A DNA stretch of 40,894 bases. It comes from Reyranella sp. (lineage in GTDB: Bacteria; Pseudomonadota; Alphaproteobacteria; Reyranellales; Reyranellaceae). The position numbers and the translations under genes were made by a program. The stretch lies in the NCBI RefSeq assembly GCF_004296935.1, contig NZ_SCVH01000085.1, forward strand, positions 1 through 40,894, given 5' to 3'. The notes under the pieces are model-generated. The model was not told the DNA's origin, did no database searches, and was given only the letters and a program-made list of their open reading frames with translations. Positions 18,479 to 25,583 of the stretch are shown one piece after another (within the stretch, counting starts at the first letter, position 1; each line of letters begins with the position of its first letter).

Positions 18479-18814
18479 CTAGTATCGTCGCCGCTGGTAG
18501 CGGTCGGGCACGCCGTCGCCGTTCTTGTCGCGGTCGTAGCGGTTGGGAATGCCGTCGCGGTCGTAGTCGCCGTAGGGACCTCGTCGTGGCGTCGGGCTGG
18601 CGACCGGGACGTAGCGGGTCTGGGTCACCACCACCGGCTGAGGCGTCGAATAGTAGCTTGGTCGGCTGTAGTAAGTAGGCTGACTATAATAGCTGGGCTG
18701 GCTGTAGTAGCTGCTGCCGTATGAGGTGGCCGGATAGCCCGAGCCCATCGTTTCCATGCATCCGGCCGTTGCAGCCATCGTGCTCAGCGAGACAAGAACC
18801 CTGAGGTTTCGCAT
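18479..18814 (-). CDS. Tyr-rich lipoprotein with DxDxDG motifs (paralog A)
   Basis: 111 residues. The signal peptide (MRNLRVLVSLSTMAATAGC) ends in a plausible lipobox (TAGC). The middle is a low-complexity stretch of near-repeats of the form SYYSQP/TYYSRP. The C-terminus has acidic motifs 'DYDRDGIPNRYD' and 'DKNGDGVPDRY', resembling thrombospondin type 3 calcium-binding repeats (DxDxDGxxD). A ribosome site GGAGG sits six bases before the ATG at 18814, supporting that start over the upstream ATG at 18826. It is a paralog of the gene at 18943-19185. Calcium binding at the cell envelope is inferred from the motif only. Confidence 0.72.
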   Translation of the reverse strand: MRNLRVLVSLSTMAATAGCMETMGSGYPATSYGSSYYSQPSYYSQPTYYSRPSYYSTPQPVVVTQTRYVPVASPTPRRGPYGDYDRDGIPNRYDRDKNGDGVPDRYQRRRY

Positions 18815-18823
18815 CGTTGCCTC

Positions 18824-18858
18824 CATGGGAGGGCCCTTATGTCGGGCTCCCTCCCATG
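18824..18858 (-). promoter_or_regulatory. Hairpin in the leader of lipoprotein paralog A
   Basis: Perfect 10-base inverted arms CATGGGAGGG and CCCTCCCATG (18849-18858 and 18824-18833) directly abut and partly include the GGAGG ribosome site. The structure could modulate translation. There is no T-run, so it is not an intrinsic terminator. Confidence 0.45.
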
Positions 18859-18942
18859 TTGGCATTTACGCCGCCGACCATGGTGAGGTGACGGCGTAAT
18901 TGAGATTTGTTGAAGGCACCAGATGCCGGGCGCCAAGTGACA

Positions 18943-19185
18943 CTACCGCTGGAAGGAGTCGGGCACTCCGTCGCCGTTGGCGTCGCGATCGTAGCGGTTC
19001 GGCACGCCGTCGCGGTCGTAGTCGCCGTAGGGGCCGCGCCGCGGCGTGTTGGCGTTGTAGTAGCTGCCGTTGATGTAGTAGCCGCGATTGGCACCGTAGG
19101 ACGCGTTGGGATAGCCCGATGACTCCACGCAGCCCGCGGTCGCGGCCACCAGGGCTGCCGCCATCAGCCACTTCACGTTGCGCAT
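18943..19185 (-). CDS. Small lipoprotein with DxDxDG motifs (paralog B)
   Basis: 80 residues. The signal peptide MRNVKWLMAAALVAATAGC has a TAGC lipobox, nearly the same as paralog A. After a short Tyr/Gly/Asn linker, the C-terminal 'TPRRGPYGDYDRDGVPNRYD' segment and 'ANGDGVPDSF' copy the acidic motifs of paralog A almost exactly. A ribosome site GGAGG precedes the start. It is upstream of paralog A in transcription order, with 128 bases between. Tandem duplication is the simplest origin. The protein is an unknown envelope protein, possibly calcium-binding. Confidence 0.72.
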   Translation of the reverse strand: MRNVKWLMAAALVAATAGCVESSGYPNASYGANRGYYINGSYYNANTPRRGPYGDYDRDGVPNRYDRDANGDGVPDSFQR

Positions 19186-19203
19186 GATTTACCTCCGTCG
19201 AAT

Positions 19204-19221
19204 GCCCGTCGAGGAACGGGC
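19204..19221 (-). promoter_or_regulatory. Hairpin in the leader of lipoprotein paralog B
   Basis: GCCCGT (19204-19209) and ACGGGC (19216-19221) form a six-base stem with a six-base loop, about 18 bases before the start of paralog B. Paralog A has a hairpin in the corresponding place, so the leaders may have been duplicated with the genes. Confidence 0.4.
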
Positions 19222-19293
19222 CTCCATGCAATGAGGTACGTCGGCGCCGGTGGCGTCACCGCGGCGGCAGGATGAATTTGTGTAAAGCCGGTC

Positions 19294-19318
19294 GCGACAA
19301 CCCCAGTGGGGTTGCCGC
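19294..19318 (-). terminator. Candidate terminator hairpin downstream of the amidase gene
   Basis: CAACCCC (19298-19304) and GGGGTTG (19308-19314) with an AGT loop, extended by GCG/CGC. It lies 6 bases past the amidase stop on the minus strand. The T-run is poor, so termination efficiency is uncertain. Confidence 0.5.
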
Positions 19319-19323
19319 GTTTC

Positions 19324-20847
19324 TCAGAGCGCGCCCGGCGCCGGACCGCGCGCCACTTTGGCGTCGAGCTTGGGCGGGTGCGTGACGATCGACTTCAATG
19401 CCGCCGTCGGCTTGCGCAGCTTGGCCATGTTGGGCAGCGGCCGGGCGAGGCCCGGGATGCCCTTGAAGGCCTGTTCCATCGCATGTGCCGCGCCCAGCAC
19501 CTCGCCGTCGCCGCGGAAGCGGCCGATCACTTGCAGGCCAAACGGCATCTTCTTGTGGTCGAGGCCGCAGGGCAGCGACACCGCGGGGTTGCTGGTCAGC
19601 GTCACGAAATAGACCGACGCCATCCAGTGGTAGTAGTTGCGCAGCTTCTTGCCGTCCATCTCGTCGATATAGAGCTGCTTCCACGGGAACGGCGAGAAAC
19701 CGACCGTCGGGCCCAGCACCAGGTCGTAGTCGCGATAGAGTTCCTGGAACCTGCGGAAGATGCGGGTCTGTTCGGCGTGCGCCCAGGCGAAGTCTGCGAG
19801 GCTGAGCTTGGCCCCGATCTCGTAGTTGGCGATGATGTTGGGGCCGAGCATCTTGCGGTTGTTTGTGTAGAGGTCCTGGTAGCGCGACAGGAAGCTGACG
19901 GCCCGGATCACGTCGAAGCAGCGGTCGGCCTGGCCATAGTCGATCTCGACCTTGTCGAGACTGCGGAACAAGGGCTTCATCGCCTTGATCTTCTCGCGCA
20001 TCGTTGAGCGAATGCCCTTCTCGACCGGCGCGCCGCTGAAATCCTCGGTCCAGGCGACACGCAGGCTGCCGAGATCGACCGGCCAGGGCTCGGCGAAGGC
20101 AGCGCCGTCGATCGGGAAGCTGAGCGGGTCGGTGTCGTGCTGGCCGATCTGGGTCGCATAGAGCAGGCTGAGGTCGGCCACGGAGCGACCCATCGGGCCC
20201 AACACCGAGATCGGCGTCCAGCCCATGGCGCGGCGCTCGACAGCGACCATGCCGGGCGAGGGGCGGAAGCCCACGACGCCGCAGTAGGCTGCGGGATTGC
20301 GCAAGCTGCCGCCGGTGTCGGAGCCGGTGCAGACCGGCAGGAGATCGGTGGCCAGTGCCGCCGCCGAGCCGCCCGAGGAGCCGCCGGCATTGAGCGTGGT
20401 GTTGAACGGGTTGCCCGTGGCGCCCCACACCGGGTTGCGGCTGTTCGAGCCGGCGCCGAATTCCGGCACGTTGGTCTTGCCGACGATGATCGCGCCGGCC
20501 TGGCGCACGCGGCTCACCATCACATTGTCGTAGGCCGGCACGAAGTCGCGGTAGAGCGGCGAGCCGTAAGTCGTGAGGAGATCCTTGGTTTCTTCGAGAT
20601 CCTTGATGCCGGTGGGCAGCCCATGCAGCAACGGCAGCTCCTCGCCGCGGCGCACCGCGGTCTCGGCCGCCTTGGCTTCCTTGCGCGCACGGGCCACGCA
20701 CATGGCCGTCACGGCATTGACCGCGGGATTCACCGCCTCGATGCGGGCGAGGCAGGCCTCCAGCAGTTCGACCGGCGAAATTTCCTTGGTGCCGATACGA
20801 CGACGCATCTCGACGGATGACAGCGAAACCAACTCTTCCTTGGACAT
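19324..20847 (-). CDS. Amidase (amidase signature family)
   Basis: 507 residues, the usual length. It hydrolyses a carboxamide or related bond with a Ser-cisSer-Lys triad: Lys82 in 'TGIKDLEET', the Ser of 'AGGSSGGSAAAL' (about 157) and the nucleophile Ser181 in 'GSDTGGSLRNPA'. It has no signal peptide, so it is cytoplasmic. The relative GatA is unlikely because gatB and gatC are absent and the C-terminus differs. The start at 20847 (MSKEELVSLS) is chosen over an ATG 90 bases upstream. Its 5' end faces the thiolase operon divergently (59 bases apart). Confidence 0.92.
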   Translation of the reverse strand: MSKEELVSLSSVEMRRRIGTKEISPVELLEACLARIEAVNPAVNAVTAMCVARARKEAKAAETAVRRGEELPLLHGLPTGIKDLEETKDLLTTYGSPLYRDFVPAYDNVMVSRVRQAGAIIVGKTNVPEFGAGSNSRNPVWGATGNPFNTTLNAGGSSGGSAAALATDLLPVCTGSDTGGSLRNPAAYCGVVGFRPSPGMVAVERRAMGWTPISVLGPMGRSVADLSLLYATQIGQHDTDPLSFPIDGAAFAEPWPVDLGSLRVAWTEDFSGAPVEKGIRSTMREKIKAMKPLFRSLDKVEIDYGQADRCFDVIRAVSFLSRYQDLYTNNRKMLGPNIIANYEIGAKLSLADFAWAHAEQTRIFRRFQELYRDYDLVLGPTVGFSPFPWKQLYIDEMDGKKLRNYYHWMASVYFVTLTSNPAVSLPCGLDHKKMPFGLQVIGRFRGDGEVLGAAHAMEQAFKGIPGLARPLPNMAKLRKPTAALKSIVTHPPKLDAKVARGPAPGAL

Positions 20848-20906
20848 TCTTCCCCCTTCGCGGACGGGCGAGCTTAGGGCACGATGCCTGTCGGAGGAAA
20901 CAAACA

Positions 20907-22067
20907 ATGGCACATCCGCTCCGCGAAGCGGCGGCAATCAGCGGCATCGGCGAGACCGCCTACACGCGCGGCACGCCCAAGAGCGCGCTCGCGCTTCAGC
21001 TCGAGGCAAGCCTCGCCGCCATCGCCGACGCCGGGCTGTCGCCGCGCGACATCGATGGCGTCGTGCCCTATTTCCCGGGCGGTGGCATTGCCGAGGATTT
21101 CATCGCCAATCTCGGCCTGCCCGACCTCAAGCTGTCGCTGTTCGTGCCGATGGGCGGCGCCACCTGTGTCGCCGCCATCCAGAGCGCGGCCATGGCGGTG
21201 GCGACCGGCGTCTGCAACCATGTGCTGATCGCGGTTGGCCGCACCGGCTATTCCGGCGCGCGCGTGTCGACGCGGCTCCAGCAGTTCCCGCAATTTGCGC
21301 TGGCCGCCGAGTTCGAGGCGCCGATCGGCATGTTTGCGCCCGCCCAGCTCTACGCCCAGGGTGCGCGCCGCCACATGGAGCTCTACGGCACGACGGCGCG
21401 CCACTTCGCTGAGGTCGCCGTGGTCACGCGCCAGCACGCGATCCTCAACGGCAACGTGGTGATGAACAAGCCGCTCACGGTCGAGGAGCATCATGCCTCG
21501 CGCATGATCTCCGATCCCTTCCGCCTGTTCGACTGCAGCCTCGAGAGCGATGGTGGTGCGGCCATCATCATCAGCCGCGCCGATCGCGCGCGCGACTTGA
21601 AGAAGCCGCTGGTCACCATCATGGGCGTGGCCGAGGGCCATCCCGAATCACCGGCCTCGATCGCCCAGCGCCCCGATCTCCTGGAGTTCGGCCTCGTGAA
21701 GTCGGCGCCGCGCGCCTACGAAATGGCGGGTGTCGGCCCGAAGGACATCGACGTCGCCGAGATCTACGACTGCTTCACCTTCACGGTGATCCGCCAGCTC
21801 GAAATCCTGGGCTTCTGCAAGACCGGCGAGGGCGGGCCGTTCATCATGGACGGCCGCATCGGTCTCGGCGGTGACCTGCCGATCAACACCCATGGCGGGC
21901 TCTTGAGCCAGGGCCATGTCGTGGGCCTCAACCATGCGATCGAGCTCACCCGCCAGCTCCGCGGCGAGGCCGGCCGCGCGCAGGTCAAGGATGCGGAGGT
22001 GGGCCTCGTCACCGGCTATGGCGACATGGGCGACGGCTCGATCGCGATCCTGCGGAGAGCAGCATGA
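20907..22067 (+). CDS. Thiolase-like protein (SCP2/lipid-transfer type)
   Basis: 386 residues with the thiolase fold of the acetyl-CoA acetyltransferase/Ltp group. Marks are 'AAISGIGETAYTRGTP', 'DAGLSPRDIDGVVPY', 'GGATCVAAIQSAAMAV' with Cys87 near the usual nucleophile position, 'AEIYDCFTFTVI' and 'NTHGGLLSQGHVVGLNH'. The C-terminal CxG motif that carries the second catalytic Cys of true thiolases is missing (the sequence reads GYGDMGDGS). Its ribosome site is GGAGG and its last bases overlap the DUF35 gene (ATGA). Relatives act as thiolases or, with a DUF35 partner, as retro-aldolases in sterol side-chain breakdown. Confidence 0.88.
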   Translation: MAHPLREAAAISGIGETAYTRGTPKSALALQLEASLAAIADAGLSPRDIDGVVPYFPGGGIAEDFIANLGLPDLKLSLFVPMGGATCVAAIQSAAMAVATGVCNHVLIAVGRTGYSGARVSTRLQQFPQFALAAEFEAPIGMFAPAQLYAQGARRHMELYGTTARHFAEVAVVTRQHAILNGNVVMNKPLTVEEHHASRMISDPFRLFDCSLESDGGAAIIISRADRARDLKKPLVTIMGVAEGHPESPASIAQRPDLLEFGLVKSAPRAYEMAGVGPKDIDVAEIYDCFTFTVIRQLEILGFCKTGEGGPFIMDGRIGLGGDLPINTHGGLLSQGHVVGLNHAIELTRQLRGEAGRAQVKDAEVGLVTGYGDMGDGSIAILRRAA

Positions 22068-22492
22068 GCACCGCCCCCGTTGCCGCGCCCGCGCCTGAAC
22101 GTCCGCTGCCGACGCCGACGCGCGAAAGCCAGCCCTTCTGGGACGGCCTGCGCGAGGGCAAGTTCATGCTTCAGCACTGTTCGGCCTGCGGCAAGGTCCG
22201 GCACTATCCGCGGCCGGTCTGTCCGCATTGCTTCTCGATGGAGAGCGAATTCAGGGAAGCGGCACAGGGCGGCGCGATTCATGCCTGGACGGTGTGCCAC
22301 CATCCCTTCAACTTCTTCTTCAAGGCAGCCGCACCCTACATAGTGGCGCTGGTCGACATGGACGCCGGCGTGCGCGTGAATGCGCCGTTGCGCGGAGTAA
22401 CCGAGGCCGACCTCAAGATCGGCAAGCGCGTCCGGCTCGGCTTCGAGCCGGTCAACAAGGAAGTGACGCTGCCGTTCTTCGTCGGCGACTGA
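22064..22492 (+). CDS. Zn-ribbon/OB-fold protein (DUF35) partner of the thiolase
   Basis: 142 residues. The N-terminal rubredoxin-like zinc ribbon has two Cys pairs ('HCSACGKVRHYPRPVCPHCF', about residues 39-57), followed by the OB-fold with 'HAWTVCHHPFNFFFKAAAPY' and 'VALVDMDAGVRVNAPLRG'. DUF35 proteins form complexes with adjacent thiolase-like proteins and are needed for their activity or substrate binding. The four-base overlap with the thiolase gene supports such a complex here. Confidence 0.92.
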   Translation: MSTAPVAAPAPERPLPTPTRESQPFWDGLREGKFMLQHCSACGKVRHYPRPVCPHCFSMESEFREAAQGGAIHAWTVCHHPFNFFFKAAAPYIVALVDMDAGVRVNAPLRGVTEADLKIGKRVRLGFEPVNKEVTLPFFVGD

Positions 22493-22509
22493 CCCCAGGG
22501 AGGAAGAAA

Positions 22510-23481
22510 ATGAAGCGTTCGAAGTTCATCGCGTTGGCATTCGCCGCGCTCGTGTTGCCGTTTTCCGCGTCCGCTCAATCCGATTACCCCAACAAACCGA
22601 TCACCTTCATCGTGCCCTATCCGGCGGGTGGCCTGAACGACGCGATCGTGCGCGTCATCGGCGATCGCATGAGCGCCCTGCTGGGCAAGCCGGTCCTGAT
22701 CGACAACAAGGCGGGCGCGGCCACGACCGTGGCCTCCAACTTCGTCGCCAAGGCCCCGGCCGACGGCTACACGCTCTATGGCGGCGGCACCTCGCTGATC
22801 ATCAATCCGACGCTGCAGGGCAACGTCCAGTACGATCCGCACAAGAGCTTCGACCTGGTGTCGCTGATCAGCTTCACGCCCTTCATCCTGCAGGTGAACG
22901 CCGACTTCCCGGTCAAGACCATGGCCGAGCTGATCGCCTACCTGAAAGCCAACCCGGGCAAGTTCAACATGGCGACCTCGGGCATCGGCGCCACCAACCA
23001 CATGGCGGCGGAGATGTTCCGCGCGAAGACCGGGCTCAATTACACCATCGTGCCCTACCGCGGCGGCGCGCAGGCCGGCCAGGACGTGGCCTCGGGCCAG
23101 GCACAGATGATGTTCTCGGCCTCGCTCGAGGCGATACCGTTCCTGCAGTCGGGCAAGACACGCGCCATCGCGATTTCCAGCGCCAAGCGCTCGCCCAGCT
23201 TCCCCGATATTCCGACGGTGGCCGAATCGAGCGACCTCAAGGACTTCGACGTCGTGTTCTGGCAGGGTCTGGTGGTGCCGGCCGGCACGCCCAAGCCGAT
23301 CCAGGACAAGCTTCACGCCACCATCGCCAAGATCACGGCCGAACCCGAGGTGATCGAGCGCTTCAAGAAGCAGGGCGTGGAGATCAGGAGCTCGACGCCG
23401 GCCCAATTCAAGGAATGGTACCTGCTGGAAGAGAAGCGCTGGGTGACGCTCATCAAGGAGCAGAACCTCAAGCCGGAGTGA
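22510..23481 (+). CDS. Bug-family tripartite tricarboxylate transporter substrate-binding protein
   Basis: 323 residues. A signal peptide (MKRSKFIALAFAALVLPFSA, cut near 'SAQSDY') is followed by the family start 'YPNKPITFIVPYPAGGLNDA', 'ANPGKFNMATSGIGATNHMA' and 'VPYRGGAQAGQDVASGQ'. These periplasmic receptors bind carboxylates or other small organic acids for TctAB-type carriers or sensing. No tctA or tctB is nearby, so it is an orphan receptor, common in bacteria with many Bug paralogs. It follows the DUF35 gene by 17 bases with a GGGAGGA-type ribosome site, so its ligand may be related to the thiolase pathway. Confidence 0.93.
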   Translation: MKRSKFIALAFAALVLPFSASAQSDYPNKPITFIVPYPAGGLNDAIVRVIGDRMSALLGKPVLIDNKAGAATTVASNFVAKAPADGYTLYGGGTSLIINPTLQGNVQYDPHKSFDLVSLISFTPFILQVNADFPVKTMAELIAYLKANPGKFNMATSGIGATNHMAAEMFRAKTGLNYTIVPYRGGAQAGQDVASGQAQMMFSASLEAIPFLQSGKTRAIAISSAKRSPSFPDIPTVAESSDLKDFDVVFWQGLVVPAGTPKPIQDKLHATIAKITAEPEVIERFKKQGVEIRSSTPAQFKEWYLLEEKRWVTLIKEQNLKPE

Positions 23482-24120
23482 CTAGAACGCCTTCCTGAGC
23501 GTGAGGTTGAAGCGGCGGCGCCCGGTCAGCGGGTGTTCGCCGTCCTTCAGCGCGAGCACGCCGTGGTGGGCGAGCCGTGACGGTCCGCCCCACACCACGA
23601 CGTCGCCGTGGTGCAGCCTTACCTTCCTGAGGGGATCGCTGCGCTTCGGCCCGCCGAACTGGAAGGTCGCCGGCAATCCCAGCGACACCGACACGATGGG
23701 ATGGCCGTAGTCGGCCTCGTCCTTGTCCTGGTGCGGCGACAGCCGCGCCCCGGGCTCGTAGCGGTTGATCAGGCAGGCGTCCGGCACGAAGCCCGCGAAT
23801 CCCGCGGCGGCCGCCGCCTCGCGCGCCAGCGCCAGGAAGGCAGCGGGCATCGCAGGCCACGGCCGGCCGGTTTCGGGGTCCACCCCGGTGTAGCGATAGC
23901 CCTTGCGGTCGGTGATCCAGCCACCCAGGCCGCAATTGGTCATGGCCACCGACATCTCGAAGCCGCCAGGTGTCGTCATGCGCCGGAACGGTGCCGCGGC
24001 GGCAATGGCGTCGATGGCTGCGAGCAGGGCTTCGCCGCGGGGCAGCGCCCGGCCACGCAGCACCGCGGCACCGGGCCCCAGTGCCTCCATTCCGCCATCA
24101 GTGTCGAACAGGCTCTGCAT
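23482..24120 (-). CDS. alkB: AlkB-type DNA/RNA oxidative demethylase
   Basis: 212 residues, close to E. coli AlkB (216). It is an Fe(II)/2-oxoglutarate dioxygenase that removes methyl groups from N1-methyladenine and N3-methylcytosine. Iron ligands are His130, Asp132 ('SPHQDKDE') and His186 ('LAHHGV'). The 2-oxoglutarate-binding pattern is 'NRYEPGARLS' with Arg203 and Arg209 in 'RFNLTLR'. The N-terminus 'GPGAAVLRGRAL' also matches AlkB. The start at 24120 aligns with E. coli, with 24141 as an alternative. It is divergent from the cytochrome pair and starts 49 bases away. No ada gene is present nearby. Confidence 0.92.
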   Translation of the reverse strand: MQSLFDTDGGMEALGPGAAVLRGRALPRGEALLAAIDAIAAAAPFRRMTTPGGFEMSVAMTNCGLGGWITDRKGYRYTGVDPETGRPWPAMPAAFLALAREAAAAAGFAGFVPDACLINRYEPGARLSPHQDKDEADYGHPIVSVSLGLPATFQFGGPKRSDPLRKVRLHHGDVVVWGGPSRLAHHGVLALKDGEHPLTGRRRFNLTLRKAF

Positions 24121-24169
24121 CGTGGCCCAGATATAGGGCATCCTCGACCGGAACATCAGGAGTAGTGTG

Positions 24170-24559
24170 ATGAAGAGTTGGATCACTGCCGCCGCTGTGA
24201 TCGCAGCCGGCATGGCGGCCACTGCCGGAACCGCCGCTGCCCAGTCCGGCGAGGCCTCACGCGGCCAGCGCGTCTTCAATACCCAGTGCCGGGCCTGCCA
24301 TACGCTCGAGAAGGATGGCGCCAGCACGGCCGGCCCCAACCTCCACGGCGTGTTCGGCCGCAAGGCAGGCTCCGGCGGAGGCTACGACTCCTCCGACGCC
24401 ATGAAGAAGTCGGGCATCGTCTGGGACGACACCACGATGGCCGAGTACAACCGCGACCCCAAGGGCAAGGTGCCCGGCACCAAGATGCTCTTCAACGGCG
24501 TGAAGAACGCCGGCCAACTCGCCGACCTGGTCGCCTATCTCAAGGAAGCGACCAAGTGA
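24170..24559 (+). CDS. Class I cytochrome c (tandem copy 1)
   Basis: 129 residues. A signal peptide (cut near 'GTAAAQSG') leads to a small periplasmic cytochrome with one heme site, 'CRACH', and a Met ligand candidate in 'PGTKMLF'. The pattern matches cytochrome c2/c550-like proteins, which shuttle electrons between membrane complexes. The start is ATG at 24170, seven bases after AGGAG; a GTG one codon earlier (24167) is too close to it. It overlaps the second cytochrome gene by four bases (GTGA). Confidence 0.9.
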   Translation: MKSWITAAAVIAAGMAATAGTAAAQSGEASRGQRVFNTQCRACHTLEKDGASTAGPNLHGVFGRKAGSGGGYDSSDAMKKSGIVWDDTTMAEYNRDPKGKVPGTKMLFNGVKNAGQLADLVAYLKEATK

Positions 24560-24933
24560 GGAACTGGATCGGCGTCGCAAGCGTGCTGGCCGTGGGATTG
24601 TCGGCCTCGGCGGCATCGGCGCAGGACGTGGCCAAGGGCGAGCGCGTGTTCGCCACGCAGTGCAAGGCCTGCCATACGCTCCAGAGGGGTGGCGCGACCA
24701 CGACGGGGCCCAATCTCTACCGCATCATGGGCCGCCGGTCGGGCACCGGGCAGGGCTACGGCTATTCCGAGGTGATGCGCAGGTTCGCCATCGAATGGAA
24801 CGACGCGACGCTGGCCGCCTATCTCCGCGACCCCAAGGCCGACATGCCCGGAACGAAGAAGGTATTCGCCGGGATAAAGCAGCGCGACCAATTGGCCGAT
24901 GTGATCGCCTACCTCAAGGAGGCGACGAAGTAG
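24556..24933 (+). CDS. Class I cytochrome c (tandem copy 2)
   Basis: 125 residues. It is a paralog of the gene before it, sharing the architecture: signal peptide (cut near 'SAASAQDV'), heme site 'CKACH', 'GPNLYRIMGRRSG' and a C-terminal 'QLADVIAYLKEATK' that is almost identical to copy 1. The Met-ligand region differs: copy 1 has 'PGTKMLF' and this copy has 'PGTKKVF', so the axial Met must lie elsewhere (for example in 'ADMPGTK'). The GTG start at 24556 overlaps the preceding stop, so the two are translationally coupled. Confidence 0.9.
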   Translation: MRNWIGVASVLAVGLSASAASAQDVAKGERVFATQCKACHTLQRGGATTTGPNLYRIMGRRSGTGQGYGYSEVMRRFAIEWNDATLAAYLRDPKADMPGTKKVFAGIKQRDQLADVIAYLKEATK

Positions 24934-25548
24934 TCAGCGCATGATGACCCCGACCAGGGTCTGGACGAAACGATCGACGGCCTGCTGGCTGGTGTTCGCA
25001 CCTTCCGGCCAATCGATCCTGACCTTCAGGAAATGGTTGCGATAACCGGTCACCAGGAGCGTCGTGTTGATCGGCCGCTTGTCGACCTTCTGCACCGCCG
25101 AGAAGGTGACGCAGCGGAACACCACATGGCCGACCGGGCAGAAGGCCGGCCCCATGATCGGCTTCAGCTTTTCGTAGCGGCCGGCGTTTTGCGCCACCTG
25201 GTGGATGGCCTTGTAGGCCTGGTCGAACTGGTCGTAGACCGCCGTATTTTCCGGGCCGGTCGGGATCGTCTTCTGGCCATCGTCGTAGATGTAGACCGAG
25301 GCCAAGAGCTGGTCATCGATCTGATAGCTCCAATCAAAGCCGAGCTCGGGCCGACCGAGTGTCCTGCCGAGGTCGGTCGAGCGAACCTTGCGCGCGTTGG
25401 CGATCTGCGGCGGGAAGCTGAGCCCGGTTGCGGCATGATTGTCGGGAGCGGCTACGGCCGGCGGTGGTGAGGTCTGTGCCGCCGCGCCGGCGGCGGCAAG
25501 GAGGAGGGCGGCGCCCGCCGCGAACGTCCGCATCGCTCGTGAAACCAT
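24934..25548 (-). CDS. Exported protein of unknown function
   Basis: 204 residues. A signal peptide ('FAAGAALLLAAAGAAAQTS') ends near residue 25. The mature protein starts with a Pro/Ala linker and then a mixed alpha/beta domain with two Cys in 'GPAFCPVGHVVFRCVTFS' that likely form a disulfide, and a C-terminal 'QAVDRFVQTLVGVIM' helix. I do not recognise a family. The start at 25548 is preferred because GGAGAG lies just upstream; 25563 or 25533 are possible. It is convergent with the second cytochrome gene, with no space between the stops. Confidence 0.72.
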   Translation of the reverse strand: MVSRAMRTFAAGAALLLAAAGAAAQTSPPPAVAAPDNHAATGLSFPPQIANARKVRSTDLGRTLGRPELGFDWSYQIDDQLLASVYIYDDGQKTIPTGPENTAVYDQFDQAYKAIHQVAQNAGRYEKLKPIMGPAFCPVGHVVFRCVTFSAVQKVDKRPINTTLLVTGYRNHFLKVRIDWPEGANTSQQAVDRFVQTLVGVIMR

Positions 25549-25583
25549 GGCGGCTCTCCGCATAGGAGCCGACAGTCTACGCC

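Noticed and set aside
19324-20847. Amidase as GatA of the tRNA amidotransferase
   Set aside because: gatB and gatC are absent and the neighbours are catabolic genes. A general amidase is the simpler reading.
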